From NCBI RefSeq assembly GCF_034555375.1, contig NZ_CP140706.1:1789001-1853000 (forward strand): a DNA stretch of 64,000 bases. Reading direction: 5' to 3'. The DNA comes from Pseudomonas sp. B33.4 (lineage in GTDB: Bacteria; Pseudomonadota; Gammaproteobacteria; Pseudomonadales; Pseudomonadaceae). The position numbers were made by a program, and so were the translations under genes. Positions 17,550-26,974 of this stretch are shown here, one piece after another. Position 1 is the first letter of the stretch. Each line of letters begins with the position of its first letter. Under the pieces are notes generated by a model. That model ran no database searches and was not told the origin of the DNA. It saw nothing but the letters and a program-made list of their open reading frames with translations.

Positions 17550-18443
17550 TTATTTGTTGTCGCGAATCGAGAAGTTGGCCATGTGTTCCAGACCTTTGAT
17601 CAGCGCCGAGTGATCCCAGTTGCTGCCACCGATCGCGGCGCAGGTGCTGAACACTTGCTGGGCGTTGGCGGTGTTCGGCAGGTTGATGTTCAGCTCCTTG
17701 GCGCCTTGCAGGGCCAGGTTCAGATCCTTCTGGTGCAGGCTGATGCGGAAGCCTGGGTCGAAAGTGCCTTTGATCATGCGCTCGCCGTGCACTTCAAGAA
17801 TCTTCGAGGAGGCGAAACCGCCCATCAGTGCTTCACGCACCTTGGCCGGATCAGCACCGTTTTTCGAAGCGAACAGCAGGGCTTCAGCGACGGCCTGAAT
17901 GTTCAGGGCAACGATGATCTGGTTGGCGACTTTGGCGGTTTGACCGTCGCCATTGCCACCGACCAGGGTGATGTTCTTGCCCATGGCCTGGAACAGCGGC
18001 AGGGCACGTTCGAAAGCATCGGCGTCGCCACCGATCATGATGCTCAGGGTCGCGGCTTTGGCGCCGACTTCACCGCCGGAAACCGGTGCGTCGAGGTATT
18101 GCGCGCCTTTCTCATTGATCTTCGCAGCGAAGGCCTTGGTGGCGGTCGGCGAGATCGAGCTCATGTCGATGACGATTTTGCCTTTGCTCAGGCCAGCGGC
18201 AACGCCGTCGGCGCGGAACAGTACGTCGTCGACCTGTGGGGTATCCGGGACCATGACGATGATGAATTCAGCTTCCTGCGCGACTTCGCGCGGGTTGGCC
18301 AGGGCGACGGCGCCAGCGGCGACCAGGTCGGCAGGGGCGGCGTCGTGGTGCGCCGACAGGAACAGGCTGTGACCGGCTTTCTGCAGGTTCGAAGCCATTG
18401 GGTGGCCCATGATGCCGGTGCCGATAAATCCGATTTTAGCCAT
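17550..18443 (-). CDS. glxR: 2-hydroxy-3-oxopropionate (tartronate semialdehyde) reductase
   Basis: Reduces tartronate semialdehyde, the product of Gcl, to D-glycerate with NAD(P)H. The 297-residue protein belongs to the beta-hydroxyacid dehydrogenase family: dinucleotide motif GFIGTGIMGHPMASNL at the N-terminus, substrate-binding DAPVSGGEVGA, and the catalytic lysine in GQTAKVANQ. Position between hyi and ttuD in a glyoxylate operon supports this substrate over 3-hydroxyisobutyrate. Confidence 0.93.
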   Translation of the reverse strand: MAKIGFIGTGIMGHPMASNLQKAGHSLFLSAHHDAAPADLVAAGAVALANPREVAQEAEFIIVMVPDTPQVDDVLFRADGVAAGLSKGKIVIDMSSISPTATKAFAAKINEKGAQYLDAPVSGGEVGAKAATLSIMIGGDADAFERALPLFQAMGKNITLVGGNGDGQTAKVANQIIVALNIQAVAEALLFASKNGADPAKVREALMGGFASSKILEVHGERMIKGTFDPGFRISLHQKDLNLALQGAKELNINLPNTANAQQVFSTCAAIGGSNWDHSALIKGLEHMANFSIRDNK

Positions 18444-18501
18444 GAGAAAATCCTCTTGTTTTTGTCTTGCTCAAGCAAATAGGGGGAAGCTGTTGCTTTT
18501 A

Positions 18502-18588
18502 TGTAGGAGTGAGCCTGCTCGCGATTCAGGCGCTGAGGTACATCAGGTGTACCGAGGTGAATTCATCGCGAGCAGGCTCACTCCTACA
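18502..18588. repeat. REPIN, TGTAGGAGTGAGCC type, inside the gcl operon
   Basis: TGTAGGAGTGAGCCTGCTCG at the left and CGAGCAGGCTCACTCCTACA at the right are exact inverted copies. The loop carries GGTACATCAGGTGTACC, a further palindrome. It fills the gap between glxR and hyi. Confidence 0.92.
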
Positions 18589-18599
18589 GGGGATCTGCG

Positions 18600-19382
<783 letters not shown>

Positions 19383-19436
19383 GGTGGTCTCCTAAAAAAC
19401 GGATGTGACACGGTTGGTCAGATTGTTCGCGATCAG

Positions 19437-19550
19437 TCCCCTCTCCTGGGGGAGAGGGTTAGGGTGAGGGGGATCCTGAGTCTGATCCGAATCTTGCGAT
19501 CACCGCAAAACCTTTCCCTCACCCCAGCCCTCTCCCATAGGGAGAGGGGG
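19437..19550. repeat. Nested-palindrome element, diverged copy with arms reversed
   Basis: CCCCTCTCCTGGGGGAGAGG then GTTAGGGTGAGGGG on the left; CCCTCACCCCAGCCCTCTCC then CATAGGGAGAGGGG on the right. Here the GTGAGGG flank faces inward, opposite to the other copies, and the middle lacks GAATCCATAATCG. It lies between hyi and gcl inside the operon. Confidence 0.75.
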
Positions 19551-19560
19551 CTAAAAGCGA

Positions 19561-21336
19561 TCAATCAAGCAGCGAAATCGCCGTTGGCGCATCGTTGCCG
19601 ACCAGCGCCAGGTCTTCGAATTCGTTTACGGCGTTGATCTCGGTACCCATGGAGATGTTGGTTACACGCTCCAGAATGATCTCGACGATCACCGGCACCT
19701 TGAACTCTTCGATCATCTGTTCGGCCTTGCGCAGGGCAGGGGCGATTTCCGAGGGTTCGAACACACGCAGTGCCTTACAGCCGAGGCCTTCAGCCACTGC
19801 GACGTGGTCAACACCGTAACCGTTGAGTTCCGGCGCGTTCAGGTTATCGAAGGACAGCTGCACGCAGTAGTCCATTTCGAACCCGCGCTGTGCCTGACGG
19901 ATCAGACCCAGGTACGAGTTGTTCACCACGACGTGGATGTACGGCAGTTTGAACTGAGCGCCGACCGCCAGTTCTTCGATCATGAACTGGAAGTCATAGT
20001 CCCCCGACAGGGCCACGACTTTACGGTTCGGATCGGCCTTCACCACGCCCAGCGCTGCCGGAATGGTCCAGCCCAACGGGCCTGCCTGGCCACAGTTGAT
20101 CCAGTGACGCGGCTTGTAGACGTGCAGGAACTGCGCGCCGGCAATCTGCGACAGACCAATGGTGCTGACGTAGCAGGTGTCCTTGCCGAACACCTGGTTC
20201 ATTTCTTCGTAAACGCGCTGTGGTTTGACCGGCACGTTATCGAAGTGGGTTTTGCGATGCAGGCTGGCTTTGCGCTGCTGGCAGTCTTGCAGCCAGGCAC
20301 TGCGGTTTTTCAGCTTGCCGGCGGCTTGCCATTCACGGGCCACTTCGATGAACACGGTCAGTGCTGCAGCGGCGTCGGAAACGATGCCCAGATCCGGCGT
20401 GAACACACGACCGATCTGCGTGCCTTCGATGTCGACGTGAATGAACTTGCGACCTTCGGTGTAAACGTCAACCGAACCGGTGTGACGGTTGGCCCAGCGG
20501 TTGCCGATCCCCAATACCACGTCGGATTTCAGCATGGTCGCGTTGCCGTAACGGTGCGAAGTCTGCAGACCAACCATGCCGACCATCAATGGGTGATCGT
20601 CAGGGATGGTGCCCCAGCCCATCAGGGTCGGGATCACCGGGATGCCGGTCAGTTCAGCGAATTCAACCAGCAGATCGCTGGCGTCGGCGTTGATGATGCC
20701 GCCGCCGGCCACCAGCAATGGACGTTCAGCCTGATCCAGCAAAGCCAGAGCCTTTTCGACCTGCACGCGGGTAGCGGTCGGTTTGGCCAATGGCAGCGGC
20801 TGGTAAGCGTCGATGTCGAATTCGATCTCGGCCATCTGCACGTCGAACGGCAGATCGATCAGCACGGGGCCTGGACGGCCGGAGCGCATTTCAAAGAACG
20901 CTTTCTGGAACGCGTAAGGCACTTGGCCCGGCTCCAGAACAGTGGTCGCCCACTTGGTCACTGGCTTGACGATGCTGGTGATGTCGACAGCCTGGAAGTC
21001 TTCCTTGTGCATACGGGCGCGGGGTGCCTGGCCGGTAATGCAGAGGATTGGAATCGAGTCGGCCGAAGCGCTGTAGAGCCCGGTGACCATGTCGGTGCCG
21101 GCAGGGCCGGAAGTACCGATGCACACGCCGATGTTGCCGGCCTTGGTGCGGGTGTAGCCCTCGGCCATGTGCGAGGCGCCTTCCACGTGGCGAGCAAGGA
21201 CGTGATCGATGCCACCGACTTTCTGCAAGGCGGAGTACAGCGGGTTGATGGCAGCGCCCGGGATGCCAAAAGCGGTATCAACCCCTTCACGGCGCATCAC
21301 CAGAACGGCGGCTTCGATTGCTCTCATTTTGCTCAT
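19561..21336 (-). CDS. gcl: Glyoxylate carboligase (tartronate-semialdehyde synthase)
   Basis: A thiamine-diphosphate enzyme that joins two glyoxylate molecules to tartronate semialdehyde and CO2. The 591-residue form starts at ATG 21336, preceded by AAGAGG at good spacing; an in-frame upstream start would cross the promoter palindrome. Three acetolactate-synthase-like domains are visible: [15 protein letters not shown] at the start, a central FAD-type domain ([12 protein letters not shown]), and the ThDP-binding [16 protein letters not shown] followed by [15 protein letters not shown]. First gene of the leftward operon; TTGTATACAA at 21364-21373 lies just upstream. Confidence 0.95.
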   Translation of the reverse strand: MSKMRAIEAAVLVMRREGVDTAFGIPGAAINPLYSALQKVGGIDHVLARHVEGASHMAEGYTRTKAGNIGVCIGTSGPAGTDMVTGLYSASADSIPILCITGQAPRARMHKEDFQAVDITSIVKPVTKWATTVLEPGQVPYAFQKAFFEMRSGRPGPVLIDLPFDVQMAEIEFDIDAYQPLPLAKPTATRVQVEKALALLDQAERPLLVAGGGIINADASDLLVEFAELTGIPVIPTLMGWGTIPDDHPLMVGMVGLQTSHRYGNATMLKSDVVLGIGNRWANRHTGSVDVYTEGRKFIHVDIEGTQIGRVFTPDLGIVSDAAAALTVFIEVAREWQAAGKLKNRSAWLQDCQQRKASLHRKTHFDNVPVKPQRVYEEMNQVFGKDTCYVSTIGLSQIAGAQFLHVYKPRHWINCGQAGPLGWTIPAALGVVKADPNRKVVALSGDYDFQFMIEELAVGAQFKLPYIHVVVNNSYLGLIRQAQRGFEMDYCVQLSFDNLNAPELNGYGVDHVAVAEGLGCKALRVFEPSEIAPALRKAEQMIEEFKVPVIVEIILERVTNISMGTEINAVNEFEDLALVGNDAPTAISLLD

Positions 21337-21363
21337 GGTTTTGTGCCTCTTTACGTTTTGTAA

Positions 21364-21373
21364 TTGTATACAA
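21364..21373. promoter_or_regulatory. TTGTATACAA palindrome before gcl, candidate operator
   Basis: A perfect 10-base palindrome 28 bases upstream of the gcl start codon, in the A-T-A-C-A core style seen for GntR-family sites. An identical copy is at 21502-21511 near the divergent gene. Placement over the leftward promoter suggests repression of the glyoxylate operon. The regulator is not identified. Confidence 0.6.
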
Positions 21374-21501
21374 GTGGCTTTGCGCAGAGTGTATTCACGG
21401 CGGACGGCGCAGGTCAATCCATTTTCTCAAGCGCCTGTTTCATTCGTCGGAAGCCTGTCTGACTGTGGCTTTTCGTCGCATGTGGCGCTTTTCGAGAATT
21501 A

Positions 21502-21511
21502 TTGTATACAA
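21502..21511. promoter_or_regulatory. TTGTATACAA palindrome, second copy
   Basis: Identical to the palindrome at 21364-21373, with centres 138 bases apart. It lies 94 bases upstream of the GlcG-like gene and is followed by an A-rich tract. Two identical sites between divergent genes suggest shared control. Confidence 0.6.
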
Positions 21512-21604
21512 AAAAATAACTCATTGTGTTCTATTTGTTGCATCGGCCTGCGGCAGAAAACCGCAGGTCCACGACTTTCCCTATAACAAAATGAGGACGG
21601 CACC

Positions 21605-22045
21605 ATGAGCGCTTTAACCTTGAAAGTCGCAGTCAACCTGGTCAACGAGGCCATCAACGCAGGGCGCGGCATCAACGCCGCGCCGCTGACCATCGCGGTA
21701 CTCGATACCGGCGGCCACCTGATCGCGCTGCAACGCGAAGACGGCGCCAGCCTGCTGCGCCCGAACATCGCCATCGGCAAAGCCTGGGGCGCCATCGCGC
21801 TGGGCAAAGGCTCACGCCTGCTGGCACTCGACGCCCAACAACGCCCAGCCTTTATTGCCGCGCTGAACAGCATGGGCCAGGGCAGCGTCGTGCCGGCACC
21901 GGGTGGTGTGTTGATTCGGGATCAGGCGGGGAATGTGCTGGGCGCGATCGGGATCAGCGGCGATCTGTCGGATATCGATGAGCAAGTGGCGATTAAAGCG
22001 GTGGAGGCGTTGGAGTTGCGGGCGGATGCGGGGGTGGCGGCTTGA
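21605..22045 (+). CDS. GlcG/HbpS family protein (DUF336)
   Basis: A 146-residue protein of the GlcG/HbpS (heme-degrading-like, DUF336) family: TIAVLDTGGHLIALQREDGA, then RPNIAIGKAWGA, and a C-terminal GGVLIRDQAGNVLGAIGISG. These small proteins are common beside glycolate, glyoxylate and dehydrogenase genes, but their biochemical role is uncertain. It is divergent from gcl and shares the intergenic region with the two TTGTATACAA sites, so co-regulation is likely. Confidence 0.87.
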   Translation: MSALTLKVAVNLVNEAINAGRGINAAPLTIAVLDTGGHLIALQREDGASLLRPNIAIGKAWGAIALGKGSRLLALDAQQRPAFIAALNSMGQGSVVPAPGGVLIRDQAGNVLGAIGISGDLSDIDEQVAIKAVEALELRADAGVAA

Positions 22046-22069
22046 TTTTGTAGCGGCTGATTAACTGCC

Positions 22070-22213
22070 TTCGCGAGCAGGCTCGCTCCCACATTGGATT
22101 TGTGCTCGGACACAAAATGTCTGAATACCCCAAGCCCCCTGTGGGAGCGAGCCTGCTCGCGAATACGATCTCAAAAACACATCTTGCTAAAAACCTGACA
22201 CTTGCTCCCACAT
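22070..22213. repeat. REP cluster upstream of the RAYT gene
   Basis: TTCGCGAGCAGGCTCGCTCC followed by CACA at 22070-22093 and its inverse TGTGGGAGCGAGCCTGCTCG followed by CGAA at 22140-22163 are intact. A remnant TTGCTCCCACA at about 22202-22212 is a third, degenerate arm. All are of the TGTGGGAGCGAGCC type and precede the transposase gene. Confidence 0.88.
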
Positions 22214-22259
22214 TCACAGAACTAACCTTTTCTTGATCAGGATATGAAAAGGCAAAGGA

Positions 22260-22718
22260 ATGCGGGATCTATCTGCTTCAAATCGTTTGCGCATTGGTCG
22301 TTACTCCGAACACAACCGCATCTACCTGCTGACAACCAATACGGCGGGAAGGCAGCCTGTTTTCAGCGACTTTGCACTGGGTCGATTGGTCGCCAGCCAA
22401 TTTCACGTCGCAGAGGAAATGGGCATTGCCAGTACGTTGGCCTGGGTAGTCATGCCAGATCATTTTCATTGGCTGATTGAATTGAAGCGCGGTTCGCTCG
22501 GCGAGTTGATGCAGCGTACAAAATCCCTCAGCACCAAAGCCGTGAATCTCTCGACGGGTCGCCAGACCAGCCTTTGGCAATCAGGATTTCATGATCGTGC
22601 ATTGCGCAGAGAAGAAGATCTGGTGAAGCTGGCTCGGTATGTCGTGGCTAACCCGTTGCGGGCTGGTTTGGTTAAGAAGCTTGGCGACTATCCGCTGTGG
22701 GATGCGATTTGGGTTTGA
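22260..22718 (+). CDS. REP-associated tyrosine transposase (RAYT)
   Basis: A 152-residue single-domain HuH endonuclease of the RAYT (IS200/IS605-related) family, thought to mobilise REPINs. The metal motif MPDHFHW has His68 and His70. Other hallmarks are WQSGFHDRALR (106-116) and the catalytic-tyrosine region ARYVVANPLRAGLV with Tyr127. An AAAAGG site lies seven bases before the ATG. The gene looks intact and is flanked on both sides by TGTGGGAGCGAGCC-type REPs, its probable substrates. Confidence 0.93.
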   Translation: MRDLSASNRLRIGRYSEHNRIYLLTTNTAGRQPVFSDFALGRLVASQFHVAEEMGIASTLAWVVMPDHFHWLIELKRGSLGELMQRTKSLSTKAVNLSTGRQTSLWQSGFHDRALRREEDLVKLARYVVANPLRAGLVKKLGDYPLWDAIWV

Positions 22719-22740
22719 GCGTTATTCTGTGTTGCCGCCA

Positions 22741-22815
22741 TTCGCGAGCAGGCTCGCTCCCACAGGGGATTTGTGAACACCACAGATCCAATGTGGGAGC
22801 GAGCCTGCTCGCGAA
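22741..22815. repeat. REP pair downstream of the RAYT gene
   Basis: TTCGCGAGCAGGCTCGCTCC followed by CACA at 22741-22764 and TGTGGGAGCGAGCCTGCTCG followed by CGAA at 22792-22815 are exact inverted copies with a 27-base loop. They stand between the convergent RAYT and TetR genes. Confidence 0.92.
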
Positions 22816-22832
22816 GCAGTCACTGCGGTCTA

Positions 22833-23438
22833 TCAGTCCGGCTCACACCCCTTCAACACCAACCGGATAATCGTCTGCGCCGCCGCTTCATAATCTGCCT
22901 CGTCCAGCTTGTCCTTACCCGTGACCGCAGAAATCTGCCAGTCGAAGTCGGCGTAGGTCTGGGTCGCGGCCCAGATGCTGAACATCAGGTGGTTGGGGTC
23001 GATCGGGGCGATCTGGCCGCGATCGATCCAGCTCTGGATGCAGTCGATGTTGTGCTTGGCCTGACCGTTGAGCTGCTCGACCAGGTCGGCGCTCAGGTGT
23101 GGGGCGCCGTGCATGATTTCGCTGGCAAATACTTTCGAGGCGAAGGGCAGGTCGCGGGAGATGCGGATCTTCGAGCGGATATAGCCGCTCAGCACTTCGC
23201 TCGGTACGCCGTCCGGATTGAACGGGGTCGAAGCCTGCAAAATCGGCACGATGATGCTTTCCAATACCTCGCGGTAAAGGTTTTCCTTGGACTTGAAGTA
23301 GTAGTAGACGTTGGGCTTGGGCAATCCCGCCTTGGCGGCGATGTCGCTGGTTTTGGTCGCAGCGAAGCCCTTGTCGGCAAACTCCTCACTGGCGGCACGC
23401 AGGATCAGTTCTTTGTTGCGCTCGCGGATTGTGCTCAT
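22833..23438 (-). CDS. TetR-family regulator, RutR-like
   Basis: A 201-residue repressor-type protein. The N-terminal helix-turn-helix (GFAATKTSDIAAKAGLPKPNVYYYFKSKENL) is standard TetR. The C-terminal domain (SRDLPFASKVFASEIMHGAP; APIDPNHLMFSIWAATQTYADF) closely follows E. coli RutR, the uracil-responsive regulator of pyrimidine catabolism. No rut genes are in the window, so the ligand could be another pyrimidine, purine or ureide. Start at 23438 was chosen with AAGGA upstream; an upstream in-frame ATG adds 13 residues. Confidence 0.88.
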   Translation of the reverse strand: MSTIRERNKELILRAASEEFADKGFAATKTSDIAAKAGLPKPNVYYYFKSKENLYREVLESIIVPILQASTPFNPDGVPSEVLSGYIRSKIRISRDLPFASKVFASEIMHGAPHLSADLVEQLNGQAKHNIDCIQSWIDRGQIAPIDPNHLMFSIWAATQTYADFDWQISAVTGKDKLDEADYEAAAQTIIRLVLKGCEPD

Positions 23439-23573
23439 AAACCCGGTGGTTCCTTGCCTGTTCTGGCGGTTGCGCATGGTAGCACCGGCCTCGCGCGGCG
23501 CTCAAGAATGCCCCGCGTGGTCTAAGGTCGCGTTATGCTTCGCAACATTCATACATAAAAGGAAACAGGATTC

Positions 23574-24488
23574 ATGGCAGGAAGCAGTTTGCTGGTGCTG
23601 GTCGACGATATTGCCACCGTGCTGGACGACGTGGCGTTGATGAGCAAAATGGCCGCCAAGAAGACTGCCGGCGTGCTCGGCGACGACCTGGCGCTCAATG
23701 CCCAGCAGGTCTCCGGCGTGCGTGCCGAGCGGGAAATTCCTGTGGTCTGGGCCGTGGCCAAGGGCTCGTTCGTCAACAAACTGATTCTGGTGCCATCGGC
23801 GCTGGCTATCAGTGCGTTCGTGCCGTGGCTGGTGACGCCGTTATTGATGGTCGGTGGTGCGTACCTGTGTTTCGAGGGCTTCGAGAAGCTCGCGCACAAG
23901 TTTTTGCACAGCGCGGCTGAGGATGAGGCTGAGCATGCGGAGTTGACTGAGGCGGTAGCCGATCCGGCGACCGATCTGGTGGCGTATGAGAAAGACAAGA
24001 TCAAGGGCGCGATTCGCACTGACTTCATCCTGTCGGCAGAAATTATCGCCATCACCTTGGGCACTGTGGCGGATGCCTCGCTTACCCAGCAAGTGATTGT
24101 GATGTCCGGCATCGCCATCGTCATGACCGTCGGTGTTTACGGTCTGGTGGCCGGTATCGTCAAACTCGACGACCTCGGGTTGTGGCTCACCCAGAAACCA
24201 GGGCAGTTTGCGAAAAAAATCGGCAGCGGCATCCTGAGCGCGGCACCGTACATGATGAAAACCCTGTCGGTGGTCGGTACGGCGGCGATGTTTTTGGTCG
24301 GCGGCGGCATCCTCACCCACGGCGTACCGGTAGTGCATCACTGGATTGAAGGTGTTGGCGCAGCGGCCGGGAGTGCCGGGTTTGCCGTGCCAATGTTGCT
24401 CAACGGTGTCGCGGGGATCATCGCTGGTGCGGTGGTATTGGCGGTGGTTTCCGTCGTCAGCAAGATCTGGAAAACCGTGAAAAACTGA
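23574..24488 (+). CDS. DUF808 family membrane protein (YedI-like)
   Basis: A 304-residue inner-membrane protein with the DUF808 signature at its start ([41 protein letters not shown]) and several later hydrophobic segments. It corresponds to E. coli YedI, whose function is unknown. The gene is divergent from the TetR regulator with about 135 bases between them, so it may be a target, though no operator was found. Confidence 0.88.
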   Translation: MAGSSLLVLVDDIATVLDDVALMSKMAAKKTAGVLGDDLALNAQQVSGVRAEREIPVVWAVAKGSFVNKLILVPSALAISAFVPWLVTPLLMVGGAYLCFEGFEKLAHKFLHSAAEDEAEHAELTEAVADPATDLVAYEKDKIKGAIRTDFILSAEIIAITLGTVADASLTQQVIVMSGIAIVMTVGVYGLVAGIVKLDDLGLWLTQKPGQFAKKIGSGILSAAPYMMKTLSVVGTAAMFLVGGGILTHGVPVVHHWIEGVGAAAGSAGFAVPMLLNGVAGIIAGAVVLAVVSVVSKIWKTVKN

Positions 24489-24505
24489 CATTCAACACAA
24501 ACCCT

Positions 24506-24594
24506 TGTAGGAGTGAGCCTGCTCGCGATAGCGGTGTATCAGCCTCACAAGTTTCGCCTGACACACCGCTATCGCGAGCAGGCTCACTCCTACA
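24506..24594. repeat. REPIN, TGTAGGAGTGAGCC type
   Basis: TGTAGGAGTGAGCCTGCTCG and CGAGCAGGCTCACTCCTACA are exact inverted copies, and pairing continues inward through CGATAGCGGTGT / ACACCGCTATCG. This is the most symmetrical REPIN in the window. It lies between the convergent DUF808 and mlaA genes. Confidence 0.93.
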
Positions 24595-24616
24595 GTTTGA
24601 TCTTTGTTGTGCCATG

Positions 24617-24656
24617 AAAAAAGGGCCATTCGACTCGCATCGAATGGCCCTTTTTT
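24617..24656. terminator. Bidirectional terminator between DUF808 and mlaA
   Basis: AAAAAAGGGCCATTCGA, loop, TCGAATGGCCCTTTTTT. Runs of A and T on the two sides allow termination in both directions. Confidence 0.92.
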
Positions 24657-24670
24657 GTACCTGCCGAAAA

Positions 24671-25459
24671 CTACTCGGCGATCTGCAACTTGCGCGCCTC
24701 GGTGTACACGTAACGCACTTTCTCGTACTCGAACGGCGAATTCATCTGGCCATAACGGAAGCTGGTCTGGTAGCGCTTGTCGACCGCACGCAAGGCCCAG
24801 ATTTCCGGGTGGTTGGAGCTGACTTCCGAGACATTGAGGAAGTTGATCGCCGATTCGGCGGTGTAATCCACAGCCAGGCCTGCGGTGTCGCGGATGTTCG
24901 ACGGGCCGAAGATCGGCAGTACGAAGTAGGCTCCTCCCGGCACACCATAGAAGCCCAACGTCTGACCGAAGTCTTCGCTCTGACGCGGCAGGCCCATGGC
25001 GGTGGCTGGGTCCCACAATCCGGCAATGCCGATGGTGGTGTTGAGCAGCAGCCGCGCGGTGGTTTCCATCGAGCGCTGGCCCTTGAACTGCAGCAGGCTG
25101 TTGACCAGGTTCGGCACGTCACCGAGGTTGTTGAAGAAGTTGCTCACACCCGTACGCACGAAGCTTGGCGTGATGTAACGGTAGCCGTCGACCACCGGCA
25201 GAAACACCCATTGGTCGAAGCGGTAGTTGAAGTGGTAGACCCGGCGGTTCCACGATTCCAGCGGGTCGTAGACGTTCAGCGCGTTGAGCGTCGAGCGCTC
25301 GAACTCGCGTTGATCCAGCCCCGGGTTGAACTTGAGTTTGGACAGCGGCTCTTTGAAGCCGTCGCTGTCGACCACGACGGGCGCGTTGGCTTTACTGTTG
25401 TCGGCCTGGGCCACGCCTGCGCAGAGAAGCGCTGCAATCAGCAGGAGATATTTAGCCAC
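24671..25459 (-). CDS. mlaA: MlaA (VacJ) family phospholipid-transport protein
   Basis: MlaA removes phospholipid from the outer leaflet of the outer membrane and hands it to MlaC. The 262-residue product carries the VacJ domain: YDPLESWNRRVYHFNYRFDQ, GVSNFFNNLGDVPNLVNSLLQ, RLLLNTTIGIAGLWDPA, and YFVLPIFGPSNIRD. The signal peptide has Cys13 but with Leu at -1, so there is no proper lipobox. Cleavage after AQA (residue 19) would give a soluble periplasmic form rather than a lipoprotein. It overlaps the upstream hydrolase by eight bases. Confidence 0.92.
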   Translation of the reverse strand: MAKYLLLIAALLCAGVAQADNSKANAPVVVDSDGFKEPLSKLKFNPGLDQREFERSTLNALNVYDPLESWNRRVYHFNYRFDQWVFLPVVDGYRYITPSFVRTGVSNFFNNLGDVPNLVNSLLQFKGQRSMETTARLLLNTTIGIAGLWDPATAMGLPRQSEDFGQTLGFYGVPGGAYFVLPIFGPSNIRDTAGLAVDYTAESAINFLNVSEVSSNHPEIWALRAVDKRYQTSFRYGQMNSPFEYEKVRYVYTEARKLQIAE

Positions 25460-26750
25460 GGAAGAACTCCAGCATGGCGTCGCTGTTGACGCGGTAGTTA
25501 AGGTTGCCGCAGTGGCCGCCCAGTGGATAAACGGTCAGGCGATCACCGAAGGTCTTGCGCAGGAAACCGAGGTCGCCCGGGCCGAGGATCACGTCGTCGG
25601 CGTTGTGCATCACGGCGATTTTCGGGCTGTCGTGCAGGTAATCCTTGAGTGCATACAGGCTGACCTGATCGATCAGTTGCAGCAGGCTGCCGCCGTCGGT
25701 GCGCGCGCGCCACATCGGGATCACCTGATCGGTCAGGTAGCAGTCGAAGTCGCACTGCAGCGCACGCTTGAGGAACGGCGTGAGGCTGGTGCCTTCGGTG
25801 ATCGGGAATTTCGGCGGGGTGATCAGGCCCCGACGGTTGATCAGGTCCGAGGTGAACGCGATGTCGGCCGCCGAGAAGCGGAACGAGGTGCCGATCAGCA
25901 TCGCCATCTGTTCATTGGTCAGGTGTTGCTTGGACTGCTGGAAGTCGTAGAGCAACGCATCGTTGAGGTCAATGTAGCCTTTCTGCTGGAAGTAGCGGGT
26001 CAGCTTGCCCAGCACCAGTTCATAGAACGTGGTGCTGCTGTTGATGCCTTTGACTTCGGTCTGCACCAGTTTGTCGAGGTTGGTGACCGAGGTGTAAAGG
26101 TTGACTGGCGGGTTGAGCAGCAGGACTTTCTTGAAGTTGAAGCTGCGGCGCGTCTCGTCCAAATGCGCGACGAACGCAGCATCAAGGGCGCCGAGGCTGT
26201 AGCCGGTCAGATAATACTCGGTGACCGGCAGCTTCGGATTCTGCGCCCGCACGGCCTGCATCACCCGGTACATGTCTTCGGCGTCTTCCTTGGTCACGCC
26301 CGGGGTCGCGAAGCGGGAGGCGGCGCTGATGAAGTCGAAACTGGTCGGCGACGACAACTGCACGACGTGGTAACCGGCTTTGTAATAGAGCTTTTTCAGG
26401 TATTCGTTGAGCGTGCTGTCATAGCGTGCGCCGGTGCCGGCGATCAGGAAAATCAGCGGAGCCGGCTTGTCCTGGGTGGCGATGCGGTAGGTGAGCTTTT
26501 TCACTGCCCAGAAGTTGTCTGGCAGGATGAACTCGCGCTCCGGGCGCAACGTCAGGCTGCGGTCCGTCTGATTGATGTCATCGTCCAGCGGCAGTTCCGG
26601 GCGTAAATCGGGCGGGGTCGTGGCAATGGTCGCCTCGAACGGGTTGGTCAGCGGGTAGCCATAACTGGCGGCATCGATATCCACCGCCAGTGCGGACGCA
26701 CTCAAAATAAGGCCGCTGAACAGCGCGGCGAAGCGCAAGGAACGGAGCAT
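25452..26750 (-). CDS. Secreted alpha/beta-hydrolase-fold protein
   Basis: A 432-residue product with a Sec signal peptide ending near ALA (residue 22). A hydrolase fold is indicated by LIFLIAGTGARYDS, the nucleophile elbow TGYSLGALD with Ser185, an acid candidate in HNADDVILGP, and the histidine in LGGHCGNLNY near the C-terminus. Substrate unknown. Its 3' end overlaps mlaA by eight bases, so the two are co-translated, and a lipid or envelope role is plausible but inferred only from this context. Confidence 0.82.
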   Translation of the reverse strand: MLRSLRFAALFSGLILSASALAVDIDAASYGYPLTNPFEATIATTPPDLRPELPLDDDINQTDRSLTLRPEREFILPDNFWAVKKLTYRIATQDKPAPLIFLIAGTGARYDSTLNEYLKKLYYKAGYHVVQLSSPTSFDFISAASRFATPGVTKEDAEDMYRVMQAVRAQNPKLPVTEYYLTGYSLGALDAAFVAHLDETRRSFNFKKVLLLNPPVNLYTSVTNLDKLVQTEVKGINSSTTFYELVLGKLTRYFQQKGYIDLNDALLYDFQQSKQHLTNEQMAMLIGTSFRFSAADIAFTSDLINRRGLITPPKFPITEGTSLTPFLKRALQCDFDCYLTDQVIPMWRARTDGGSLLQLIDQVSLYALKDYLHDSPKIAVMHNADDVILGPGDLGFLRKTFGDRLTVYPLGGHCGNLNYRVNSDAMLEFFRG

Positions 26751-26974
26751 GACTAGATCCCTTAGAGGAAGGTGCCGAATGAAGTTCGCAGGCTATGACC
26801 ACCGGGTTTGCGCCAAAGTGCCATGCTGCGGCACCAAACAGGCAGAATTCGGAGTAATAGTAGCTGGACGATACACTTTGCACCGACTGAATGAACAGTT
26901 AACAGTTGTTAGTTCTTGCACACGGCTGGCGGCAGATTAAGCTGGCCGCCGATTTCCGAAGATTGGAGTGTTTC

